Assembly: GCF_019104765.1 (NCBI RefSeq) | Contig: NZ_JAHRXJ010000011.1 | Location: forward strand, 186,001-250,000 | Length of the DNA: 64,000 nucleotides | Origin: Synechococcus sp. HK05 | GTDB lineage: Bacteria > Cyanobacteriota > Cyanobacteriia > PCC-6307 > Cyanobiaceae | Reading direction: 5' to 3' | Shown here: positions 36,532 through 43,632 of the stretch, piece after piece | Position numbering within the stretch: the stretch's first letter is position 1 | Layout of the letters: every line of letters begins with the position of its first letter | The notes under the pieces: model-generated | Told to the model about the DNA's origin: nothing | Databases searched by the model: none | What the model saw: the letters and a program-made list of their open reading frames with translations, nothing else | Program-made: the position numbers and the translations under genes

Positions 36532-39482
36532 TATTGAGCCTCCTGTTGGCGTGACAAAGCAAAATAGCGTCCGCGCTTCTCCATCAACTCAGCATGCGTA
36601 CCCATTTCAACAATGGCACCTTGATGCATCATGATAATGAGATCAGCCCTCTTAATCGTTGACAATCTGTGGGTGATGAAGAAAACTGTTCGGTCATGAA
36701 GAGAATCGATAAGATTGTCACAAACTTGCCTTTCTGTTGCGTAGTCCAAAGCACTTGTTGCTTCATCCATCACCAGGAGCTTCGGTTCGCTTAACAGTGT
36801 GCGTGCGATAGCCAACCGTTGCCTCTGGCCTCCACTGAGAGCGGATCCTCGTTCACCAACAGATGAACTATAACCATCTGGGAGGTCCATGATGAAATCA
36901 TGAGCACAAGCCAAACGGGCCGCGCGAACAATCTCTTCACTATCGGCGTCAGGTCGCGTTAAGGCAATATTCTCGCTCACACTGCCAGAAAATAGAATTG
37001 GCTCTTGAGGAACAATTCCAATCTGGCGGCGCAACGAATAAAGCTCAATTTTACTAATATCATAGTGATCAATTAAAATACGACCTGAATCTGGTGAATA
37101 AAGGCGTGGCAAAAGCTTCATGAGTGTGCTTTTGCCACTACCACTCTGTCCAACGATACCGACGAATGTACCACTAGGAACATGGAGATCAACATCCTTA
37201 AGGACTGGCATCTTACCCTTAACGAATGCAAACGTAACGTTCTGGAACTCAACCTCACCAGTGATCGGTGGCAGCGGAATTTTTGACTGATCAGTACTGT
37301 CGGATTCTTGTTTGGTGTCAATCACGTCAGCAAGACGCTCGAAGCTGATGCGAATTTCCTGAATGCTTTGCCAAGTTGACGATAGGCGCAACAAAGGCTG
37401 AGTCACGTTGCCGGAAATAATTCGGAAAGCAATCAGCTGACCTAAAGTTAAGTCGCCGCGCAAAACAAGAATGGCGCCAACCCACAGCACCAACAGTTGA
37501 GACAATTTCTGGAGAACAGAACTGGTTTCGTTTAGAGCCGTACCTGTCACAGTTTTCTCAAACGTTCTCTGAATGTAGCGTGAATAAAAATCTTGCCATT
37601 TAAAGCGGCTAACCATTTCCACATTCTGAGCCTTGACCGTTTGAATACCACTCATCACCTCAACCAAATGGCTTTGAGTATTCGCGTTCTGAATGGCTGC
37701 TTCTCGATATTGGCGCCTAAAGAGCGGAGCGCCGAGGAGGGTGAGGGCAATCTGGATAGGAACAACAGCAAGTGCAACGACAGACAGCTCGATGCTGTAA
37801 ACAAGCATCACAACAATATAAATTACCGAAAAAGCAGAATCCAAAACCGTTGTTAGGGCTTGACCGGTGAGGAAATTGCGAATTTTTTCGAGCTCAGCAA
37901 CTCGAGTACTTAGTTCTCCAACAGGACGCTTGTCAAAATAAGAGAGTGGAAGTCTAAGAAGATGGTCAATCACCTCAGCTCCTAGGCGTTGGTCGATTCG
38001 ATTCGTAGTCTGAGCAAACAAGAAGGTTCGCAAACTGCTTAAAACGCCTTCGAGAATTGTGACCACCACAAGCGCAACACCAAGAATTTGCAAGGTGTCA
38101 AAGCTTCGCTGAGAGATCACCTTATCGATGATCACCTGAATTAATAGTGGGTTCGCCAGCGTAAACATCTGGACGACAAAGCTCGCGATCAGAACCTGAA
38201 CAAGAATGCCCCGATATCGCTTCAGCGCAGGCCAGAACCAAGAAGGGCCGAATTTCTTCTCCTGGTTAACGTTAGATCGGTCAAACTGGAGGACACCGAT
38301 TCCATCCGGATACGAATGTTCGATCTCTTGAGGACTTAATTCAACAATTCCATCTCGCGGCGATGCCAAGATGATCCCCTCTCGACTGCTCGCCATCACC
38401 AAGGCAAAGCTGTCTTTCCATTCCACAAGACTAGGAACCTGCAGCCGAGATCCGACCGAAGCAGGAACCTTGGCACCCATCACGTGCAAACCAAAGCTTG
38501 CCCCTAGCTCTCCGCAGAGCTGAAGCGTTGGCTGGCTGCCGCGTTGCAGCGTTTGACGCAGGCCTTTTTCGATCGCGTCTCGACGGAACGGCAGATCGAG
38601 TTGCTTGCACAACATCTGAAAACAAGCCAAGGTCTCTTCAACTGGACCCTCTGCACGGACGAGTTGCTGCTTCCACTGGTCTGAACCGATAGAGTTCAGG
38701 CCGCTGACTTCAGGGACTGCGGGGGCTTGCCCTATGGCCGGCTCTGGCGGTGCCTGGGAAGGGTCTCCTGAGGGTTCAGACGCTGCAGGGTTAGCTCGAG
38801 CCGCCTCAAGAATCGTTATCGGCAAACTCAAAAGTCGATAACCAAACGGTTTGGTTGTCTGACTGAGATCAGGCAGCTCACTGAAGGTTTCGATGGGCCA
38901 AGGCTGTTGGCTGGCAGGAGCACTGACCAGAAAAACCTGACGACCTTGGCGCTGAGCCTCTAACAAGGCCTCTTCGTGAGGCTGAACCAACGTTGCAGTC
39001 GCATAGGCGTCCGAAAGAACGCGCATCACCGATCCATCCGAACCAGCCGCATGCGATTGGACGGCTTGGATGAGCTGCGCCACCTCAGAGGGCCAGATAT
39101 GGCTCTGACACCATTCGCGGAAGGCCGGTTCAGTCTGAAAAAGCTCCAGCACAAACCGATCGTCAAGGCTCGCCACAACCAAGGCCGAGGATGCCGTGAT
39201 GTGTTCGCAGGGATTGCCGTGGAGAAGCGACGCCAAACCCAGCAGCTCACCCGGGCCCAAGCGCGCCAACGTGGCCAGTTTTCCTTGATCCGTGCCTAAG
39301 AGACGAGCCGTTCCCTCGAGGATGAACGACACCTTGGCCGGCAGACTGGATGGCAACACCACCAGTTGACCTAGGTCATAGCGGAGCAACTCGGCGTTGC
39401 TCTGTAAGAGCTGGAGGCCCTCAGAGCTCAGGCCCTGAAAAGCTGGTGCCTGCTGGAAGGGCAACGAGGGTGACTGAGTCAT
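36531..39482 (-). CDS. type I secretion ABC exporter with N-terminal cyclic-nucleotide-binding-like domain
   Basis: 983 residues. Order: cNMP-binding-like beta roll (about 15-140), linker, C39-like domain (about 272-395), six-helix transmembrane domain (about 430-715), nucleotide-binding domain with GIVGQSGSGKSTLMKLL, LSGGQRQRLAIART and LLVMDEATSALD. The C39-like part lacks the catalytic Cys (EETLACFQM in place of DCGPACL) and the His, so it should bind rather than cleave substrate, as in HlyB. The layout recalls cyanobacterial HetC-like exporters. Coupled by overlap to both neighbours. Confidence 0.92.
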   Translation of the reverse strand: MTQSPSLPFQQAPAFQGLSSEGLQLLQSNAELLRYDLGQLVVLPSSLPAKVSFILEGTARLLGTDQGKLATLARLGPGELLGLASLLHGNPCEHITASSALVVASLDDRFVLELFQTEPAFREWCQSHIWPSEVAQLIQAVQSHAAGSDGSVMRVLSDAYATATLVQPHEEALLEAQRQGRQVFLVSAPASQQPWPIETFSELPDLSQTTKPFGYRLLSLPITILEAARANPAASEPSGDPSQAPPEPAIGQAPAVPEVSGLNSIGSDQWKQQLVRAEGPVEETLACFQMLCKQLDLPFRRDAIEKGLRQTLQRGSQPTLQLCGELGASFGLHVMGAKVPASVGSRLQVPSLVEWKDSFALVMASSREGIILASPRDGIVELSPQEIEHSYPDGIGVLQFDRSNVNQEKKFGPSWFWPALKRYRGILVQVLIASFVVQMFTLANPLLIQVIIDKVISQRSFDTLQILGVALVVVTILEGVLSSLRTFLFAQTTNRIDQRLGAEVIDHLLRLPLSYFDKRPVGELSTRVAELEKIRNFLTGQALTTVLDSAFSVIYIVVMLVYSIELSVVALAVVPIQIALTLLGAPLFRRQYREAAIQNANTQSHLVEVMSGIQTVKAQNVEMVSRFKWQDFYSRYIQRTFEKTVTGTALNETSSVLQKLSQLLVLWVGAILVLRGDLTLGQLIAFRIISGNVTQPLLRLSSTWQSIQEIRISFERLADVIDTKQESDSTDQSKIPLPPITGEVEFQNVTFAFVKGKMPVLKDVDLHVPSGTFVGIVGQSGSGKSTLMKLLPRLYSPDSGRILIDHYDISKIELYSLRRQIGIVPQEPILFSGSVSENIALTRPDADSEEIVRAARLACAHDFIMDLPDGYSSSVGERGSALSGGQRQRLAIARTLLSEPKLLVMDEATSALDYATERQVCDNLIDSLHDRTVFFITHRLSTIKRADLIIMMHQGAIVEMGTHAELMEKRGRYFALSRQQEAQ

Positions 39483-40258
39483 GCAGCGCTGCCTTCGGCC
39501 AAATGAGTCAACAAGGCCACCATCGTACGGTTTGTTTCTTCCAACACCCAGCTATCCATCAGCTCGTTGGTCATTTGTGCCGCCATGGCGGTGTCGAAAC
39601 TGGCTGGCCGGTAGCTCTCCAGGCGAACCACCAACCACCAGTCGGCAATCTGAATCGGCATGAGCAGCTGGCCTGGCGACGACGTTCTCAGCCGTTCTGC
39701 CAGGGCAGGGTGAGCCTGGGTGAGCGGCACCGGTCCAACGATTCCCTTGGTGCCACGCTCAGGGCCTTCGGCAAACTCGGCGGCTAGGTCGGCGAAGTTG
39801 GCTTCACCGCCTGCGATCCGAAGGTAGAGCTCCTGGGCCAGAAACCGGTTCTGAACCCTCAACAAGCTGTACACAACGCTGTCGAGCTGGTTTTTGCGTG
39901 TGAGAAACCTGGCCTCTGCCTTATGGCCAAACCACTCTTGGGCGCAGCGCTGGCGCTTGATCGGAAGGAGGAGTTGCTCGGTGAGATCAGCTGCCGTGAA
40001 ACCGCTTCGCGCCAGGAAAGCCTGAAAGGCGGCTTCATCCTCGAGGCCTTGTTTCTGCCGGTAGGCGGCCACCAGCTGGTCACGTTCCTCATCGGAGACT
40101 GCGACGCCACCCACCGCTTGAGCCACCAGTTCCTGCTCCACGAGAGCGCGCAGCAAATTTCTCCGGCGCAGCAGGGTCAGGCAATGAGCATCCAGGCTCA
40201 CCAGAGCAGCGGGGAGAGCTTGAGAAAGGTCTGGTGGGGAAGCCGTGTTCATGGTCAC
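39479..40258 (-). CDS. parvulin/SurA-like peptidyl-prolyl isomerase-type protein of the secretion operon
   Basis: 259 residues (ATG 40258 or 40252). An N-terminal helical part is followed by a parvulin-like domain: FADLAAEFAEGPERGTKGIVGPVPLTQAHPALAERL. There is no signal peptide, so it should act in the cytoplasm on the exporter's substrate or on the exporter itself. Proteins of this kind recur beside HlyB/HlyD genes in cyanobacteria. It begins the operon and overlaps the exporter start by 4 bases (ATGA). Confidence 0.82.
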   Translation of the reverse strand: MTMNTASPPDLSQALPAALVSLDAHCLTLLRRRNLLRALVEQELVAQAVGGVAVSDEERDQLVAAYRQKQGLEDEAAFQAFLARSGFTAADLTEQLLLPIKRQRCAQEWFGHKAEARFLTRKNQLDSVVYSLLRVQNRFLAQELYLRIAGGEANFADLAAEFAEGPERGTKGIVGPVPLTQAHPALAERLRTSSPGQLLMPIQIADWWLVVRLESYRPASFDTAMAAQMTNELMDSWVLEETNRTMVALLTHLAEGSAA

Positions 40259-40361
40259 GAGATTAGTGGCAACCCCCTGGGGGGCAACCCATCCTTGGGG
40301 TTCGGTTGACCCAGGGCACCTCCGTAGTGCATGCTTCTGGTGTCGGCGGGAACGCCGCCAC

Positions 40362-40433
40362 GCGGATGTAGCTCAGTGGTAGAGCATCTCCTTGCCAAGG
40401 AGAGGGTCGAGAGTTCGAATCTCTTCATCCGCT
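40362..40433 (+). tRNA. tRNA-Gly (anticodon GCC)
   Basis: 72 bases, full cloverleaf: acceptor GCGGATG/CATCCGC with discriminator T, D-arm GCTC/GAGC, anticodon arm TCTCC-TTGCCAA-GGAGA, T-arm with GTTCGAATC. CCA is not encoded. A weak promoter-like TTGACC lies at 40306-40311. It marks the junction between the secretion operon and the toxin-antitoxin region, the kind of place where islands insert. Confidence 0.97.
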
Positions 40434-40505
40434 TTCGTTGGTCCCATGATTGCATGTTTAGGGCAGTTCATGGTTTGATTAGCCCTTGATCTCTCAGATC
40501 TCGGG

Positions 40506-40943
40506 CTACTGCTGTCGCAGCATCAGCCGCTGGCTATCTACGGCTGTAAAGCCGAGCTGTTCATAGAAGCCGGCGCTGTTGGTGGTCATCAGATAGGTGC
40601 GCTCCACCTCCTGCAGCGCCGGTTCCTGAAGCAAGGCTTCCACGATTCGTCGGCCAAGCCCGCGGCCCTGTTGATCGCCGGCCACCACCACATCCCAGAG
40701 CACGGCGCGGAACACACCATCGCTGGTGGCGCGGCCGAAGCCCACCAGGCGCGAGCCTTGCCAGGCGCTGATCACCGCCTGGCTGCCGGCCAGCATTCGG
40801 CTCAGCTCGCGTTTGGAGCGGCCCCTGGCCCAGAAGCTATGGGCATCGAGCAGGCGCTGCAGCTGCTGCAGCTGACCCGGCGCACGCCGGAGGCGCCAGG
40901 CACCGCGGCGGTGGCAGATCAGCTGAATCGGCGCGGCGCTCAA
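40506..40943 (-). CDS. GNAT-family N-acetyltransferase
   Basis: 145 residues. Acetyl-CoA loop QQGRGLGRRIVEALL (R/Q-x-x-G-x-G/A) and the C-terminal TTNSAGFYEQLGFTAVD are classical GNAT features. Substrate unknown. Its start overlaps the vapC stop by 4 bases, so it is co-translated with the toxin-antitoxin pair; whether it is a functional part of that module is open. Confidence 0.9.
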   Translation of the reverse strand: MSAAPIQLICHRRGAWRLRRAPGQLQQLQRLLDAHSFWARGRSKRELSRMLAGSQAVISAWQGSRLVGFGRATSDGVFRAVLWDVVVAGDQQGRGLGRRIVEALLQEPALQEVERTYLMTTNSAGFYEQLGFTAVDSQRLMLRQQ

Positions 40944-41332
40944 CGGGCCACCTTCACATCGGTGTATCGGAAATCCTCGCCCTTGAACAGGAGCGGTGCA
41001 TCAAGCGCCTTGGCCAGCCCGTAGCTGAAGCAGTCGCCCAGGTTCAACGCAGCCTTGTGGTGCCCTCGGCCGTAGTGGCGCCAGCCGTGCAGGGCCCAGT
41101 GCAGCTGGTTGGCATCGAAGGGGATGGGTTGGACCTGCGCCCGGCTGAGCAGCAGTTCCAGCTCGGCCAATCCGGCATCACCCAGCTGGCTGATCACCAC
41201 CATCTGGGCTTCCAGCAGGGTGGCGGTGGCGATGCGATTGGTTCGGCTCTCGCCCAGGCGGCGGAGCAGTTCTGCTGCATCAGGCTCCACCTTCAGGATC
41301 GCCACCAGTGCCGAGGTGTCGACCACGATCAC
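40940..41332 (-). CDS. vapC: VapC-type PIN-domain toxin
   Basis: 130 residues. Acidic active-site residues are visible in MIVVDTSALVAIL, TLLEAQMV, LNLGDCFSYGLAK and GEDF, the PIN order. Such toxins cut RNA, often initiator tRNA or rRNA loops. Paired with the antitoxin gene directly upstream by an ATGA overlap at 41329-41332. Confidence 0.92.
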   Translation of the reverse strand: MIVVDTSALVAILKVEPDAAELLRRLGESRTNRIATATLLEAQMVVISQLGDAGLAELELLLSRAQVQPIPFDANQLHWALHGWRHYGRGHHKAALNLGDCFSYGLAKALDAPLLFKGEDFRYTDVKVAR

Positions 41333-41583
41333 ACCGGTAGCCCCTGATCGTCGTAGAGCGCGTCCTGCGCTTCCTTGCCGCTCACTCCCTCCGGCCAGTG
41401 CAGCCTACGGAAGCGTTCCAGCAGAGCCTGGAGGTTGTCCTGCCGGGCGGCATCGGCGGCCTGGCTGCGCTCCAGTTCGGCGCTGAGGGCTTGCCGCACC
41501 GCATTGGTCACGGTGGTGCCCCGCCATGCGGCCAGCTGCCGGGCCATCGCGTGAACTTCGGGATCTTTGATGTTCATCCCCAT
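41329..41583 (-). CDS. vapB: VapB-type antitoxin (PSK/Rv0623-like family)
   Basis: 84 residues: MNIKDPEVHAMARQLAAWRG followed by TTVTNAVRQALS is the ribbon-helix-helix DNA-binding N-terminus of this antitoxin family, and the C-terminus would bind VapC. ATG at 41583 or 41577. The pair should be self-regulated by the VapBC complex at its own promoter. Confidence 0.9.
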   Translation of the reverse strand: MGMNIKDPEVHAMARQLAAWRGTTVTNAVRQALSAELERSQAADAARQDNLQALLERFRRLHWPEGVSGKEAQDALYDDQGLPV

Positions 41584-41675
41584 GGCGTGGCGGGGTAGAC
41601 AGCTGCGTTCAATCTACCCTCGCACTCGAGGGGCGACTTTGGGTTGCATGGGCTGCGGGGCCCTGCTTGCCTCTC

Positions 41676-41783
41676 TTGACACTCCTCAATGCCGTATTCG
41701 GCGTGCTCGCCGGGCGCGCCGATCGCCGGGCCAGTCTCGAGGAGATCGCTGAGGCCGCCGCCGCGGGTTGGGCTGGCCAGTGA
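41676..41783 (+). pseudogene. C-terminal remnant of an AbrB-type VapB antitoxin
   Basis: The frame ending at TGA 41781-41783 reads about 35 residues: AVFGVLAGRADRRASLEEI then AEAAAAGWAGQ, which resembles the toxin-binding tail of AbrB-fold antitoxins. No AbrB DNA-binding N-terminus precedes it. The stop overlaps the GTG of the next frame (GTGA), as in intact vapBC operons. Confidence 0.5.
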
Positions 41784-42177
41784 GGGTCACCGCCGACACC
41801 AACATGCTGGTGCGAGTTCTCGTGCAGGACGATCCTGAGCAGGCTCGTGCCGCCATGGATCTGTGCGCCCAACCGAGTTGGTGGCGGTGCCGCTGCCGGT
41901 GCTCTGCGAGCTGGTTTGGGTGCTGAAGCGGGTGTATCGCTTTGCCGCAGCTGATTGCGTGGCTGCGATCGAGGCCCTGCTGGCCACGCGGATTGTGGTC
42001 ACCGATTGCCCGGCTGCCAGGGCTGGCCTCAGGTTGCTGTCGGCCGGCGGCGATTTTGCTGATGCCGTAATCGCCTTCAGCGGCCGCCGTGTCGGCGGAG
42101 AGCGCTTCGTGAGCTTCGATCGCCGCACCGTTCAGTTGCTGGCGGATCTGGGTGAGCCGGCCGAGCTGCTCGAATGA
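41780..42177 (+). pseudogene. frameshifted VapC PIN-domain toxin
   Basis: From GTG 41780 the protein reads VRVTADTNMLVRVLVQDDPE and AARAAMDL-like residues up to about 41870; the PIN sequence then continues in another frame (LVAVPLPVLCELVWVLKR, then GGDFADAVIAF, and FVSFDRR) to the stop at 42177. One single-base shift near 41865-41875 explains this. The active-site residues Asp (TADTN), Glu (CELVWV) and Asp (DFADA) are all still visible across the two frames, so loss is recent or a sequencing error. Confidence 0.72.
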
Positions 42178-42179
42178 GC

Positions 42180-42231
42180 TTGCCGTCCATAACGACAAGT
42201 TTTCAAGCTAACTTGTCGTCATGGACGGCAA
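42180..42231. repeat. 22-base inverted repeat around the ATPase start codon
   Basis: Left arm 42180-42201 and right arm 42210-42231 match as inverted copies with one mismatch; loop is 8 bases. The right arm contains the ATG (42221) of the ATPase gene. Either an operator for self-control or an mRNA hairpin hiding the start. Confidence 0.85.
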
Positions 42232-43567
42232 TATCCCGGAGGGCCTGCAGCGGCTGCTGCGCCAGAAGCTGATCGACGCCGTGCAGCGGCCGCTCCCCCA
42301 GCTCACCCGCCGCGACACCTGGATTCCCCGCATTCCCGGCAAAACCCTCGCCGTGATCGGCATGCGCCGCAGCGGCAAAACGTCGCTGCTCTGGCAGGAG
42401 GTAGGTGAACGCCTCGCCGCCGGCGCTGAACGGGCCTGGTTGCCCTTGGTGTCGTTTGAAGACGAGCGCCTCCTGGCCCAGTCGCCAGGGGTGGAGCTGC
42501 TCGACCACCTGCTGGAAACCTTCTTTCAGCTGCAGCCGCAGTTGCGCATCGGGCAGCCGAGGGGCTGCCTGTTTCTCGATGAGATCCAGCGCATTCCCGG
42601 CTGGGAGGGTTTCGTGCGCCGCGTGATGGATACCGAGCCCATCGACGTGGTGGTGAGCGGTTCCTCCGCGGAGATGCTCTCCAGCGAGATCGCCAGCAGC
42701 CTGCGGGGCCGGGCTGTGGAGGCTGTCGTGTTCCCGTTCAGTTTTCGCGAGTGCCTGCGCCATGCCGGCCTGGAGCCCCAGCAGCCGAGCAGCCATTGGA
42801 GCAGTGCCGAACGCTCCCAGCTGGCCCATCAGCTGGAGCTCTATCTCCACCGTGGCGGCTTTCCGGAGCTGCAGCAGGCCGATGACCGCAGCTGCTGGCT
42901 TCTGCTGAGCAGTTATGTGGATAGCACGGTGCTGCGCGATGTGATCGAGCGCCATGCCATCCGCCAACCCCTAGCGTTGCAATGGCTGGTACGGCAGCTG
43001 CTCAGCCACGGCGGCGGCGGCTTCAGCCTCAATCGCCTGCATGGTGCCCTGAAAAGCCAGGGTCTCGCCATCAGCCGTGAACACCTGGCAGAGCTGGTGG
43101 ATCACCTGGAAAGCGCCTTCCTGATCCGCTGTCTCTCCGTGGTGGGTGGCTCTCTGCGCCGCCGGATGACCCTGCCGCGCAAGGTGTATCCGATTGATCC
43201 GGGCCTGTTGCCCCTCTATGAGCTGGATGGGCGCAGCAATCTCGGCCATGCCCTGGAGACCGTGGTGTTGCTGGAGCTGCTGCGCCAGGGCGCCGAGGTG
43301 GGTTATGTGCGCACCAGCGATGGCTTCGAGGTGGATTTCCATGCCCGCTTCCCGGATGGCCGCCGCGAGCTGATCAAGGTGTGCGCGGATCTCAGCGATG
43401 GCGCCACCCGTCGGCGGGAGCTGCGTTCCTTGCAGCAGGCCCTGCAGGAGCCGATCGGTGCGGCGGCCCAGGCCCGGGTGATCGCCCTGGATCGGGCCCA
43501 GCCCAGTGGTGAGTGGCCGGAAGCGGTGAGCTGGAACTCAGCGCTCGAATGGCTGCTGCAGGCGTGA
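42221..43567 (+). CDS. AAA_14/DUF4143 ATPase
   Basis: 448 residues. Walker A is AVIGMRRSGKTSLLWQ, Walker B CLFLDEIQRIPGWEGFVR, sensor 1 VVVSGSSAEML; the C-terminal DUF4143 part carries a nuclease-like pattern VVLLELLRQGAEVGYVRT then GFEVDFHARF (E...D-x-x-x). The family is common in bacteria and archaea beside toxin-antitoxin genes and has no settled function. No Shine-Dalgarno lies in front; the start is inside a 52-base inverted repeat. Follows the broken VapC by 43 bases. Confidence 0.88.
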   Translation: MDGNIPEGLQRLLRQKLIDAVQRPLPQLTRRDTWIPRIPGKTLAVIGMRRSGKTSLLWQEVGERLAAGAERAWLPLVSFEDERLLAQSPGVELLDHLLETFFQLQPQLRIGQPRGCLFLDEIQRIPGWEGFVRRVMDTEPIDVVVSGSSAEMLSSEIASSLRGRAVEAVVFPFSFRECLRHAGLEPQQPSSHWSSAERSQLAHQLELYLHRGGFPELQQADDRSCWLLLSSYVDSTVLRDVIERHAIRQPLALQWLVRQLLSHGGGGFSLNRLHGALKSQGLAISREHLAELVDHLESAFLIRCLSVVGGSLRRRMTLPRKVYPIDPGLLPLYELDGRSNLGHALETVVLLELLRQGAEVGYVRTSDGFEVDFHARFPDGRRELIKVCADLSDGATRRRELRSLQQALQEPIGAAAQARVIALDRAQPSGEWPEAVSWNSALEWLLQA

Positions 43568-43632
43568 ATCCCGCCCAAGGGCGCCACGCCCGCTCTCAGT
43601 AGGCTGCCCGCAGCGCAAATCGGCCCACTTCC

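Noticed and set aside
40362-40433. tRNA-Gly as an integration site with a direct repeat of its 3' end
   Set aside because: I looked for a second copy of the tRNA 3' end (GAATCTCTTCATCCGC) in the nearby gap and accessory regions and saw none; no integrase is present.
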